A stretch of DNA of 64,000 nt from positions 1-64,000 of the forward strand of contig NZ_BLZO01000110.1 of assembly GCF_014132355.1 (NCBI RefSeq). Reading direction: 5' to 3'. The position numbers and the translations under genes were made by a program. Below, in pieces: positions 19,036 through 31,800 of the stretch. The notes beneath the pieces are model-generated. The model saw only the letters and a list, made by a program, of their open reading frames with translations, did not search any database and was not told the DNA's origin. The stretch comes from Okeania sp. KiyG1 (GTDB lineage: Bacteria; Cyanobacteriota; Cyanobacteriia; Cyanobacteriales; Microcoleaceae). Position 1 is the stretch's first letter. The number at the start of each line of letters is the position of its first letter.

Positions 19036-19161
19036 CGAATAATTAAGGTTTAAAGCCTCTCCTTTTAAGGAGAAACAAGAAAAATTTTCCTTTGATTCAA
19101 TCCTCTTCCTTTTAGGGAGAGGTAATTATCAATTATCCATTATCAATTATCAATTATTGAA
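19036..19161 (+). repeat. Palindromic CGAA...TGAA element, copy 1
   Basis: TTAC (19032-19035) precedes CGAATAATTAAGGTTTAAAG; the element ends ...CAATTATTGAA. Internal stems are TCTCCTT/AAGGAGA and CCTCT/AGAGG. The 3' arm has AATTATC heptamers. It lies inside an AGGACTTAC motif. See the finding on this family. Confidence 0.85.
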
Positions 19162-20573
19162 GCATGCTTCACCTTTAAAACGCCATATGTAGGGGCGCCA
19201 TTCGGAGCTTTGCGGAACGCAAATGGCATTTGCCCTCACTACATTTAGTTTCCGTGCGTAAGTTCTGGCTATATAGCATTTCTCAGGCTAGCCAGGTACA
19301 CTGTTGGAAGTCTCTCCACTTCCCCCTTCCCCCTCCTTGACAAGGGGGAAACCGGAAGTCCCCTTTTTTTCAGAAGAATTTAGGGGGATCGTTAATGTAC
19401 CTCACGCCTTGTGAAAACCGCTATATTTGATTACCATCTCACCACTCCTTATCTCTCCATTACAAAGATATGTAGTAAACTTTTTGATATTTGGTATTAC
19501 ATATTTATCTACTGTATATCTAGACAACATTATAAGTAAAAGTTTCTTTTTGCCTAGTTTATCTACAGTTAATTTATTTCAGTTTACCGAAATATTTTTG
19601 TTTGAGGCTATTTAAGAACATTTTTCGATTTATACAATACTAAATTCTAAACTATTGTTTTAAGTCCGGAAGGTTAAACCATCATTTTTTTATATCCTTA
19701 AAAACTAGAAAGCTTTTTGTCAGAACAATCTAAATATCGATAAATTTTGCTGTAGAGTTGGTGTCGGATAATTTTATTATTGAGTGGGCGAGTAAAAGCG
19801 TGACACGCCGAAAATGTTGTATCGGGTAGGGGCTGCTTGGTGCGCTATTCTTAATTGCTCAATATTAAATTTAGATAAACCCGCCCCATCCCCTACCCCC
19901 TACCCCAATGACCTAATGTACCATTTTAGCTGTGTCAGTCCAGTAGAGTGGGCTAGGCGACAATACTCATGAGTTGCTCTGGTATAGCGCTGCGCGCAGC
20001 TCATCTGGCAACAGGCAATAGGCAACCCACCCTCGCCCCTCCCCTCCCAGGAGGCAGGGTCAATTTATTGTCACTAGAGAAAAATGGAGTAGGGGAGTGG
20101 GGGGAGTGGGGAGTAGGGGAGTGGGGTAGTGGGGGAGTGGAGGAGTAGGGGAGTGGGGAAGTAAGGTCAATTCATTGTCAAGGGAGAAAAATTGTATCCT
20201 TTGAAATTTTGAAATTTTGTACATCTTGGTAGAGTTAGTTAACCAAAAATATAGAGTTGTAAATATTCTAGGCGCGACAATGAATTAGCCCTGCTCCCAG
20301 GAGGGGAATAAATTGCCGATAATATAAGACTTTTAGTTATTGGACACCTCCTGCAATTTGTAAATATAGCAGTCGAAGTAAAGGTTAGGACAGGTCAAAA
20401 GCTTAAAACTCAGACAACGTAATACTTTTCCTTCTTCCTTCTTCCTTCTTCCTTCTTTCTTCTGCTATATGCCAGCGCACATTGCTGTAACTGCTGTATT
20501 TTTTGTTTGTCCCTTCTTTCTTTTTCTGAATACTATGTGCTACTTTTAACCTCATCAAAACGCTTAAATATTC
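19162..20573. other. Repeat-rich intergenic region without genes
   Basis: It contains a TAGGGGCGCCATTCG fragment (19191 on), AT-rich unassigned DNA, a purine-rich GGGGAGTGGGGAGTAGG tract (20090-20160), and AAAAGCTTAAAACTCAGACAACG followed by CTTCCTT repeats (20396-20462). The last block recurs at 10217-10300 before the lipoate ligase gene. I see no coding sequence with support. Confidence 0.65.
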
Positions 20574-21815
20574 TTAAAGCGCTCCAGTAGGTATGGCATC
20601 ACTGACGACAATAGAATCATTGACAACAGTGAAGGCAGTAGCCTGCAAAGCTCTCAACATTATGTTGCGAGCGCCATTGATATCCCGTGCGATTATATGA
20701 CCACATTGAGGACATTTATAAACCTTGGAACCACCCAAGTTCTTATGAACGTGACCGCAGTTTGTACAAGTTTTAGAAGTATAAGCTTCATTACAGCGAA
20801 CTACTAAAACACATGAGCGAGCTGCCTTCTGTTCTAGGTAACAAGCAAACTTTCCATGACTCCAGGAGAGCATATTTCTGACAGATTTGCGGTTAATTTT
20901 TCGTATTGATTTGAGAACCATTTGAGAGGTTTCATAAGTAGGCAGAAAAATTAACTTATAGCTATTAACTAATACTGAAGCTACCTTGTTATGCAAATCC
21001 TTTACCAGATATTGAATGCGATTTCTCATTCTAGTTGCTGCCTTGCGCATTTGATAACGTTGCCGTTTGTTTTTTGATAGTGCCACACGACTTAATAAAT
21101 TGTCAAGGTGCGAGCATAAACGGTTAATTCGCCCGATGTCTCCCTTACCAATTTCTAAAACGTTTTCACCATCATAGCCAGTTAAAAAGGCTCTATTTCC
21201 AGGGTCTAATGCAATAACTTGATCGGAACCAGTAGTCGTTGGCTCAATGTATTGAGGAAAGCAAGCAAACCATTGTCCTCGTTGATAAACCAGCTCAGTT
21301 CCATAATTACAATTACGAGGTACTTGATATCCAATCGCAGTACAAAAAAGCATACCTTTTACTTTTTTAGGAAACCAAGTTCCATTCCGATAAGCATCGT
21401 TTTTAAATTGAATTACTTGGGATTTATTTCGACAAGAACGATAACGCAATTGAACACTTTGACCGTTATTAGCAGTTTTGGCTTGTTTGTATGCCTGTTC
21501 TGCTTCACAAACAGCTTCTTGTCTAGTTTTTCCTAACCCGATCGTCCATTCATTCTCAGGTTTAACTTGTTGGCTTTGAATTACTTGGTCTAAGGATTTC
21601 CCTTTTGGCAAAGTTCTTTGATTATTAAAAAACTCAACACACTGATTGTAAACCCAACGATAAGCAGCCAACCATTGCTTCCAGATTTTATGTAGTTCAA
21701 TACTGGGCCAAACTGGAACTTTTAAAACACTATTTGGCCTCAGTTTTTGACTCTTTTTGTATGGGTTTTTCCCGTACTTTTTCACCGATCTCTTTTTTGT
21801 ATCTTCGTAACCCAT
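20574..21815 (-). CDS. tnpB: TnpB of an IS607-type element
   Basis: 413 residues from ATG at 21815 (MGYEDTKKRSVKKYGKNPYKK). The frame is open further upstream, but that part overlaps TnpA in another frame and has no TnpB character. Motifs: RuvC-I VIALDPGNRAFLTGYDG, RuvC-II LPTYETSQM, zinc ribbon CTNCG...CPQCG, RuvC-III ARDINGARNIMLRAL. All acidic residues are present, so it may be an active RNA-guided nuclease. The start overlaps the end of tnpA by 86 bases, the usual IS607 arrangement. Confidence 0.9.
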   Translation of the reverse strand: MGYEDTKKRSVKKYGKNPYKKSQKLRPNSVLKVPVWPSIELHKIWKQWLAAYRWVYNQCVEFFNNQRTLPKGKSLDQVIQSQQVKPENEWTIGLGKTRQEAVCEAEQAYKQAKTANNGQSVQLRYRSCRNKSQVIQFKNDAYRNGTWFPKKVKGMLFCTAIGYQVPRNCNYGTELVYQRGQWFACFPQYIEPTTTGSDQVIALDPGNRAFLTGYDGENVLEIGKGDIGRINRLCSHLDNLLSRVALSKNKRQRYQMRKAATRMRNRIQYLVKDLHNKVASVLVNSYKLIFLPTYETSQMVLKSIRKINRKSVRNMLSWSHGKFACYLEQKAARSCVLVVRCNEAYTSKTCTNCGHVHKNLGGSKVYKCPQCGHIIARDINGARNIMLRALQATAFTVVNDSIVVSDAIPTGAL

Positions 21816-22350
21816 AAAGCCGCGAACTGAAACAGTGGATGATGGACAACATATCTTGAACGAGTTCTTGTTCGGGAGATTGTTTGCTGTCATGGAGAAC
21901 CAAGAGTTCGCACTCGTTACGTTCGCATAGCCACTTAACCAATTCAAATCCAAATCTAACGAGTCTGTCTGGGTGGGCAACGACAAGGCGTTTGATATCA
22001 CCTGTGCAAATTCTGTCCAAAATGGAGAGGAATCGCTTCCGCTTAAAATTAAGTCCGCTGCCAATTTCTGATACAATTTCTGCTTCTGGGAATCTTGAGA
22101 GCAATAGTTCAATTTGTCCCTCAATATCGTCTCGTTGGGAATGGCTTGAGACTCGCGCATAACAAACAGTGGTAATTGTCCTGGGCAAACCTGCTGCTTG
22201 TTCGATTTCTGCGATTGAGTACCTCCTGTGCCCTGACGGGGTTTTGATTGCCTTGATTTTGCCTTCTTCTTCCCATCGTCTGAGACTTGAGACTGCAACT
22301 CCAAGGATGGAGGCTGCTTCTTTGGGTCTGACATATTTCATCTGAAACAT
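21730..22350 (-). CDS. tnpA: TnpA, serine recombinase of IS607 family
   Basis: 206 residues. The N-terminal MerR-type helix-turn-helix (YVRPKEAASILGVAVSSLRRW...KTPSGHRRYS) binds the element ends. The catalytic domain begins VCYARVSSHSQRDD, with the nucleophilic serine in ARVSS, and continues with RLVVAHPDRLVRFGFELV. This layout is diagnostic of IS607 transposases. Length is normal and no break is seen, so it should be functional. Start is ATG at 22350 or the in-frame ATG at 22341 (MKYVRPKEAA). Confidence 0.93.
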   Translation of the reverse strand: MFQMKYVRPKEAASILGVAVSSLRRWEEEGKIKAIKTPSGHRRYSIAEIEQAAGLPRTITTVCYARVSSHSQRDDIEGQIELLLSRFPEAEIVSEIGSGLNFKRKRFLSILDRICTGDIKRLVVAHPDRLVRFGFELVKWLCERNECELLVLHDSKQSPEQELVQDMLSIIHCFSSRLYGLRRYKKEIGEKVREKPIQKESKTEAK

Positions 22351-22768
22351 TGATTTTTTTCGATCTTAGCACGATTTATTACTTTTTGAGCGTTTTAGAT
22401 AGAAAATAAATAATTTGTTACAAACTCTTGTTCTTTAATTGATAACTGAAGTCCACAGTTCCTATCCAGGAGGCTAACTGAAATTACAAACATTATCTAA
22501 TAATACCTGTATAAATACTTATTTACTAACAATTAGTAAAATTTAGTAAATAATTATAATGAAAAATTTAATCTTTCTATATAAAAATTTAAATAATAAT
22601 GGCAATAATACGGATAAATAATGTTAATTTAAAAATAAGATGTGTGAGTAACAACCAGGGAGCCACCCCAAGAAAGACGGAATTATAAGTAAGTAATCTT
22701 ACCTAAAATTAATAGATGAATAGTTTAGTAATCAATTGTATTTGGTACTAAATAAATAATCAGGGTGA

Positions 22769-22807
22769 CTCCTTAGAATTAGCCAATTTAGGTAAATAAC
22801 TAAGGAG
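22769..22807 (+). promoter_or_regulatory. Inverted repeat that can sequester the RTX gene ribosome-binding site
   Basis: CTCCTTAG at 22769-22776 is a perfect 8-base complement of CTAAGGAG at 22800-22807, which is the Shine-Dalgarno sequence six bases before the ATG at 22814. The loop is 23 nt. Pairing would block ribosome access, so translation of the giant RTX protein could be switched by RNA folding or a ligand. Function is inference. Confidence 0.5.
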
Positions 22808-22813
22808 AAAAAA

Positions 22814-25800
22814 ATGAATAATACTATTGTAGGAACTCAGTTTTTAAGTGAGTCTGAAGCATCTGCTTTGAATTCAGGATTATTAAGCTTAGAAGAGAGC
22901 TTGAAGTTAATTGCTACAGATGGGAGTTTATTACCAATATTTGAAGTTGCTTTTGGTAAGGAATTTGACCGAGAAAAAGCAGAAGATTTACGAGGGAAGT
23001 GGGAAGTAGAAAATTTAGAGTGGTTGCCAAAGATTGATATTCGCTCCGCAGCAGAGATTAATGGTGGGAATGGTGCTTTTGCCGGAGCTAATAATACTAT
23101 TTATTTAGCCACAGAATATATTAGTCAGAATGTGGGAAATGAAGGAGCGATCGCCAATCTACTATTGGAAGAAGTTGGGCATTTTGTGGATTATGAAATT
23201 AATCAGGTTGATGCTGCTGGGGATGAAGGAGATATTTTTGCTCATTTGGTACAAGGTGTGGAATTAAACGAACAAGAATTACAAGCGTTAAAGACAGAGG
23301 ATGATACTAAAGTTGTTAATATAGACGGACAGCAGATCCAAATCGAACAGAATGTAAACGACCTTCTCGACACAGTTAGTGGGGCAATAACTGACATTCT
23401 AGATGGTCTTGAAGATGCTAAAACAGTAGTAGAAGGAGTAACCAGTGGTTTAAAAGAATATTTAACAGTTATTCAAGCAGCAGTTGACAATCAAATTTTT
23501 ACAAAATTGCCTATACTAGGCGATGAACTGCAAAAATCTACAGACAAAGCAGCCAAATTTCTTAATGACCTAAACAACGATATTATAGTTCAATTAGAAC
23601 AGTTAGAAGACTTAGTAAATCTGTCTTCAGAACAAGTCAAACAAGTTCTGTTTGATGCACTAGAGCAGCTTAATGTACTGAAATCCGGGATAGATATTAC
23701 AGATATTCCTACATCAGTTGCAGAGCAAATAATTGCTAAATTTCAGTCTGAAATTAATAGCAATATAGCTATTCCTGATGCACTAGATACAGCTATTTCC
23801 GAAGCTTTAACATCTTTAAATCCGGAAATATTTAAAGGAGAAATTCCCACAGTCGATGCAGTATTAGAAATAGCAATAACTGAATTTAGCCAAGAATTAC
23901 GAGGTCAGTTTAGTGGGTTATTAGCTGAAGTTTTGGATGAACCCCTAAGTATAATTCGAGAAACTTTCCGTGATGCTATTCCTACTATAGATAATATTGA
24001 ACAAATCCCAGAATCTCTTCCTCAAAATATTCTGAATTCCATACTAAACCCACCCAGTGGAGCAGAAATTAAAGAGGTACTTCAAGGCGCGATAGAAGAT
24101 GGAATTAATCAACTAGGTGTAGCTGGAGAAAATTTGTTAGAAGATATTCTCTCACAACTAGAAACTAAATTGGTTAACCCATTAGCAGGGCTATTAGACA
24201 ATGTATTAGAACAACCAAAACAGTTAATTGAAGAAGCACTGGAAGACTTATTAGGGCAAGATATTAGTATTGGTAATATTGCCAATGGTTTTACTTTTAA
24301 TATTGATTTGAATCAAGGTAAATCTTTAGAAACTTCTTTAGCTTCTGACATTGGTTTTCCAGGGTTAGGATTAACAACTGATGGGAAAGCAAAAGTCGAT
24401 TTAGGTATTGATTTGAATTTAGGTTTTGGTTATACACCAGATGATGGTTTATTCCTGGATACTTCTGCAGATAAAGAATTAGATATTGGTCTGAATGCTT
24501 CATTACCGGGCTTAGAAGCACAAGGTGAAATGGGATTTTTGCTACTTGATGTTACAGACAAAGGAAGTCAGCTAAATGCAGGTTATTCTATTGACGTACA
24601 AGACCCAAATTCAGACGGTAAATTAACATTATCTGAAATAGGCGCAGCTCAATTTAATATTAATACTGAACCCAGTGCTTCTGCCGATATAAAATTAAAT
24701 CTCGTCTCAAAACTTGGCGACTCAGCAGCACTACCAAAAGTTGGTACAGATTTGAATATTAGTTGGGATTTTGCTGAAAATAATGCCATTCCTCAAGTTA
24801 GTTTTGATGACACAACTATATTTTTAGGTTCGTTTCTCAGCGATTTTGTCAAACCAATTGTTGAACCAGTTCAAGCAATTACTGAACCTATTCAAACAGC
24901 CACAGATTTTCTCACAAAACCAATAGGAATTTTAGACAGATTAAATTTAGGAGGTCCTGACCATAACTTACTCGGTTTAGCTAATGAATTTTCCGATGAC
25001 CCAACTATTAAAAACGTCGTCAAGGCATTAGAAGCTATTGATTTTATTGGAGACTTATCTGAGATAGTTAATAATATTTCTTCAGATTCAGGCGAAGTAG
25101 GAATTAATATTGGTGATGTTAATCTGGGTGACTTTGATATAACTTCCGCTACTTCTATTGCAGAAGCAGAACTTTCAGCAACTGAGAAATCTCTAGCAGA
25201 ACTAGAACAAGAGTTTAACGCATTCCTAGAAGAAAATCCTGGAAATTCTAGTCAATTTCAAGCTCAAACAGAATTCTTCAGTAAAAAAGACTCCATTGAT
25301 GAGTTTCTGTCATTCCCAATATTAGATAATCCCACTTCAGCAATTGGATTATTGACTGGGCAAAATGTAGACTTTTTTGAATTCCAACTTCCCGACTTTG
25401 ATTTTTCTTTTGGTATAGACGGTTCATTTCCTATTGTTGGTCCGATCGCTGTATCTTTTGGAGGTGAAATAGGAGCCCAATTAAATCTAGGATTTGGATA
25501 TGATTCAGAAGGAATAAAACAGTGGTCTGAGACAGGATATGAATTTGATGAAATAGAGAAAATTTTTGATGGCTTTTTCGTTAGTGATAATCGAAATGGC
25601 ACAGAAGATTTACCGGAATTAGAAGTTCGCGGACAACTCAAAGCAGGCGTAGGTCTGGATGTAGTTATTGCCAAAGCAGAAGTTAACGGTGGCATTGAAG
25701 CAACGATCGGTGTTGATTTGGAAGATTTAGGAGAATCTGGTGATGACTTAGGAATAAGTGACGGTAAAATTCGTGGGTCTGAATTCAAAGCTATTTTTGA

Positions 25801-28800
25801 CTCCCACCCAGGTTGCTTATTTGATATTGGTGGTCAATTAGATGCGTTTCTCGGATATTACGCTCGAGTTGGCTGGCCTCCCTTTGGTAAAGAATGGGAA
25901 GGAGAATTTGCCAGAACAACCCTAGCCGAATTTGGTATTGAAACCTGTCCTCAACAACATCCCATATTAGCAAACGAAGGTCCCGAAAGCTTTGGTGGTG
26001 GCACTCTAGAATTAAATATGGGGCCACGGGCGGAATTACGGTTATTTATTGATACCACTGACAATGGTGAGACATTTATTCTCAAAGGTTCAGGAAATCC
26101 AAACAATGACACAATAACTGTTAATGCTATTGGATATTCTCAAGATTACGCTGGAGTGAATAATATTAAAGCTAACGGTGGTCAACTTGATGACAAAATT
26201 GATGTTGAAAATATTGCCATACCAGTAGAGTTTTCTGGTGGTGAAGGAGATGACGATTTTTCTGGTGGTGAAGCAGATGATGTCATCAATGGAGATAGTG
26301 GAAACGATAGAATATTTGGTAGAGCCGGAAACGATAATCTCTCTGGTGGTAGTGGTGAAGATATTATTAATGCTGGAGAGGGTAACGATAATGTTTCTGG
26401 GGGTGCTGACAATGACGAACTTTCTGGCGAAGCAGGAATAGATAATATTGATGGTGGCGCTGGAGACGACTTTATAGATGGTGGTGCTGACAATGACGAA
26501 CTTTATGGAGACAGCAATGACTCCCAAGCTGGCAACGATATTATCCTCGGTGATGAGGGTGATGATCGAATTTATGGTCGTGCTGGTAACGACAATATTA
26601 GTGGCGGTACAGGAGAAGACGAATTAGACGGTGGTATAGGTGATGATGAAATATTAGGAGATGCTGGCAACGACCTCCTCAAGGGAGAAGCAGGTAACGA
26701 CAATATTAGTGGCGGTGAAGATGTTGATGTTGTCAGTTATGAAAGCTCTCCCGATGCAGTTGTTGTTAATATTGATGAGACACAAGGTTATCAAAACTCA
26801 GGCGCAATAGACGACTTAGAAGGCAACTTTAATATCGACGCTGCCACAGCTCAAGATGGCTTTGGTACTGAAGATAGTTTTAACTTTACTGCTACCAGGG
26901 CAACCTATGATGAAGCAACAAATACAGTTGTTGAGGAAACTATTGATGTTTCTGGCGAACTAGAAAACATCATCGGTTCAGAATTCAATGACGTTCTCAT
27001 CGGCAACGAAAAAGATAACGACATCGACGGCAACTCAGGCAACGACCTAGTTATTGGCAACGCAGGTAACGATAACCTCGATGGCGAAGAAGGCAACGAT
27101 GCAGTCAGTTACCGTCGTGACCCCAATGCAGTAGAAGTCAACCTCGCAACCAACACAGCTACCGATGGCTTCGGCAATACAGATCAAATATTGAACATCG
27201 AAAATGTTGTTGGTTCAAACTTCAACGATAATATTACAGGAGACAATAACGCCAATATTGTCACAGCAGGCGCAGGTGCAGACAAAGTTAAAGGTGGTGC
27301 AGGGGATGACGAGCTGAACGGCGAAGCTGGTAACGACCTCCTCACGGGAGAAGCAGGCAACGACGAAATAGATGGTGGCGATGATGTAGATACAGTCAAC
27401 TACGACAACTCCCCCAACGGCGTAGTCGTTAATATAGATGAAACCAATACCTACAGTAATGACACCTCTGATGCTAGCTCCCTCGACCTAGAACCCAACT
27501 CAAGCATAGAAGCAAGAACAATATCCAATAGAAACTCCATTGTTCAAAGATCGGGATTGTTGGAGGTGTCTAATGATGCCAGTTCCCCCGACCTAGAACC
27601 CAACTTCAGCATAGAAGCAGGCACTGCTCAAGACGGCTTCGGCACAACCGATATCCTCACCAACCTAGAAAACATCATCGGTTCAGAATCAAACGACGTT
27701 CTCATCGGCAACGAAAAAGATAACGACATCGACGGCAACTCAGGCAACGACCTAGTTATTGGCAACGCAGGCAACGACAACTTCGACGGTGGAGCAGGCA
27801 CAGATGTAGTTAGCTACCTACGCGACCCCAACGCAGTAGAAGTCAACCTCGCAACCAACACAGCCACCGATGGCTTCGATGCCACCGACAAAATATTCAA
27901 CATCGAAAACGTTGTCGGTTCAGAATTCGATGACAACATCACAGGCGATGACGAAGCCAATATTGTCACCGCTGAAGCAGGAGACGATAACGTCAAAGGT
28001 GGTGCAGGAGACGACCAACTTTACGGACAAACAGACAACGACCTCCTCAAAGGAGAAGCAGGCAACGACCTGATCGACGGTGGAGACCAGAACGATACAG
28101 TCACTTATGACAACTCACCCAATGGAGTAGTAGTCAATATCGACGAACAACAAGACTACAAAAACCCAGAAGGCGAGCAACACACAACCATAGTCACCGA
28201 AAAACCCATCCCCACCGACACCGAACCAGACTTTACCATTGAAAAAGGCACTGCTCAAGACGGTTTTGACACAAAAGATATTCTCACCAACCTAGAAAAT
28301 ATCATCGGTTCAGAATTCAACGACGTTCTCATCGGCAACGAAAAAGACAACCGCATCGAAGGTCTTGCAGGCAACGACATCATGATAGGCAACAGCGGAG
28401 ACGACACCTTAGATGGAGGCAACGACAACGACACCACCTCCTACCGTCGAGACCCAGACGCAGTAAACGTCAACCTCGAACAAAACCAAGCAAACGACGG
28501 TTTCGGAGGCACAGACCAAATCTTAAACACAGAAAACGTCATCGGTTCCGACTTCAACGACACCGTTACAGGAGACCAAAAAGACAACATCATCCACAGC
28601 GGCACAGGAAACGACATCATAGAAGCACGGGACGGAGAAGACATAATCTTCGGTGAAGAAGGAAAAGACCACATCAAAGGCGAAGACGGTAACGACTTCA
28701 TCGTCGGAGGCAAAAACGCAGACAAACTAGACGGAGGCAACGACAACGACACCGCCTCCTACTTCACCTCCGAAAGTCGAGTCCACGTTAGTCTCCAACA

Positions 28801-31800
28801 AGGTAAAGGTTGGGCAGGAGACTCCAAAAAAGACACCCTCAAAAACATCGAAAACCTCGAAGGTTCAGAATACGAAGACCTACTCATCGGCGACAAACAA
28901 AACAACATCCTCAGTGGCCTAGGAGGAAACGACCTCATCAAAGCCAAAGGCGGAAACGACCTCATAGATGGAGGACAAGGAAGCGATCGCCTCTACGGTC
29001 AAAACGGCAACGACACCCTAGAAGGTCAAGCAGGTAAAGACCTCCTCAAAGGTGGAGCAGGCAAAGACCAACTAGACGGTGGGGAAGGCAACGATAACCT
29101 CCACGGAGAAACAGGTAAAGACACTCTCAAAGGAGGAGCAGGCAACGACAACCTCAAAGGTGGAGCAGGCAACGACCAACTAGATGGCCAAGCAGGCAAC
29201 GACAACCTCGAAGGAGAAACAGGCCACGACACCCTCAAAGGTCAAACAGGCAACGACCAACTAGACGGAGGAGAAGGCAACGACCAACTAGAAGGTGGAG
29301 CAGGCAACGACCAACTCTACGGTCAAGCAGGCAAAGACAACCTCAAAGGTCAAGGCGGAAACGACCTCCTAGAAGGCGGCACAGGCAACGATAAATTAGC
29401 AGGAGGAGCAGGCAACGACCGTAACTTTGGTCAACAAGGCAAAGACAACATCACAGGGGGAGCAGGTAACGACCTCCTTAAAGGTGGTGCAGGAAACGAC
29501 AAACTTCACGGCAACCAAGGTAACGACCAATTATTCGGAGAAGGAGGAAAAGACCTACTTAAAGGTGGTACAGGAAACGACAACCTCCGAGGAGGCAACA
29601 ACACCGATACCCTTTCTGGAGGAGAAGGAGACGACTACCTCAATGGTGAAGCAGGAAACGACACACTTGAAGGTAATGAAGGTAACGATCGCCTCTACGG
29701 AGAAAATGGAGACGATGAATTAAAAGGAAATACGGGTCGCGACTACCTAGATGGAGGTAAAGGCAACGACGAGCTTCAAGGTAATGAAGACAATGACCGC
29801 ATTTATGGTCGTGAAGGAGAGGACATCCTTAAGGGAGGAACAGGTCAAGACATACTCGACGGTGGAGCAGACGACGACTTTATGTATGGAGAAGAAGGAG
29901 GCGATCGCCTTGATGGAGGAGAAGGAGAGGACTACCTTGATGGAGGAAAAGGAGACGACCGACTCAAAGGTGAAGCAGGAGACGACCATCTGTTAGGTAA
30001 GTCTGGTCGAGACTATTTAGATGGAGGAGAAGGGGAAGATATACTTGAAGGAGGAAAAGAAGCTGACTTGTTATTAGGGAAAGAAGGGGATGACTACCTA
30101 GAAGGTGGTGAAGGAGATGATGAATTAGATGGTGGAGCAGGGGAAGACCAACTTTACGGTCAAGATGGTAACGATACTCAGGCAGGAGGTGAAGGTAACG
30201 ACTATCTTGAAGGTGGTGAGGGCGATGACGAATTAGCAGGAGGTGAAGGTAAGGACGAACTTTATGGTCAAGATGGTAAAGATGACCTTTCTGGAGAAGA
30301 TGGTAATGATAACCTTTATGGTGGAGAGGGTGATGACGAGTTAGATGGAGGTAAAGGCAACGACTTACTTTCTGGTGAGGAAGGAAAAGATACTCTTGAT
30401 AGTGGGGATGGTGATGACTACCTCGATGGTGGGGATGGTGATGATCAGCTAAAAGCTGGTGGAGGGGAAGACCAAGTCTACGGTAAAGGAGGTAATGATA
30501 CTTTAGATGCTGGAGTTGGTCACGACTATATTGAAGGTGGTGAAGGGGATGATGAAATTACGGCAGGTAAAGGTGATGACCAAGCTTATGGAGGTGCTGG
30601 TAGCGACAATATTAATGGTAATGCAGGTAACGACTTACTTGATGGTGAAGAGGGTGATGATGTTATTGAAGGTGAGGAAGGTGATGATTATATTGTTGGT
30701 GGGGATGGTGATGATGAGTTAAGTGCTGGTGCAGGTAATGACTTGTTGGAAGGTGGTGAGGGTAAGGACTCTTTACATGGCAATGAGGGTGATAATATTC
30801 TTGATGGTGGGAAAGGTGATGATGAGTTACATGGAGGTAGTGGTAGCGATACGTTTGTTTTGCAGCAGAATGCTGGGTATGATTCGATTTATAATTTCCA
30901 GGTGGATGATGATTTCTTTGAGTTAATAGATTTGACTTTTGAGGATTTGGAAATTGCTGAGGAAACGGAGTCGAGTGATAATGCTGTGATTAGTGTTTTG
31001 GATAGTGGGGAACAACTTGCTTTTGTGGAGGGTGTGAATGCTGATGAGTTGACTGGTTTTTATTTCTTCCCTTTTAGTGGCAGTGATGAAGCAGAGTTTG
31101 AAACTAATGCGGAGGAGTTAAAAACTGTTCTGGATGTTGAAAGTGATGAAACTGTGGCACAAGAGGAGGATATTACTTCTGAGTTTGTGGCAGGGGAGAA
31201 AGCGATCGCTTCCAACTCATCTAAGGAAAAGAAAGCTAATACTCTCATTGCTGAGGAGGACTCTACACCAACAGATGACAAACTATCTAATAATGAGTCT
31301 GACTCTCCCTCATCTCAGGAAAAGAAAGCTAATACTCTCATTGCTGAGGAGGACTCTACACCAACAGATGACAAACTATCTAATAATGAGTCTGACTCTC
31401 CCTCATCTCAGGAAAAGAAAGCTAATACTCTCATTGCTGAGGAGGACTCTACACCAACAGATGACAAACTATCTAATAATGAGTCTGACTCTCCCTCATC
31501 TAAGGAAAAGAAAACTAATACTCTCATTGCTGAGGAGGACTCTACACCAACAGATGACAAACTATCTAATAATGAGTCTGACTCTCCCTCATCTCAGGAA
31601 AAGAAAACTGATACTCTCATTGTTGAGGAGGAGTCTACACCAACAGATGACAAACTATCTAATAATGAGTCTGACTCTCCCTCATCTCAGGAAAAGAAAA
31701 CTGATACTCTCATTGTTGAGGAGGAGTCTACACCAACAGATGACAAACTATCTAATAATGAGTCTGACTCTCCCTCATCTCAGGAAAAGAAAGCTAATAC

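Larger units (their letters stand above)
20574..22350 (-). mobile_element. IS607-family insertion sequence (tnpA + tnpB)
   Basis: The only element in the window with an intact transposase. It pairs a serine-recombinase TnpA with a TnpB. IS607 elements have weakly defined ends and insert at GG-type dinucleotides without target duplication, so I give only the coding span. Confidence 0.85.

Noticed and set aside
19427-19615. 62-codon frame
   Set aside because: Hydrophobic by composition, no ribosome-binding site, lies in repeat-rich intergenic DNA.
20574-22334. A 586-residue TnpB with a long N-terminal extension
   Set aside because: The first 173 codons overlap tnpA in another frame and have no TnpB features; ATG at 21815 starts the real protein.
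23100-23260. Zinc metalloprotease call for the RTX N-terminus (LLLEEVGHFVDY)
   Set aside because: It resembles HExxH only loosely: the first histidine position is Glu and no third ligand is evident, so no enzymatic call is made.
29026-29238. Open frames antisense to the RTX gene (also 25264-25788, 26090-26527, 31780-32154)
   Set aside because: They mirror the repeat codons (runs of SLPAPPLRLSLP type). They have no start signals and are shadows of the long periodic gene.
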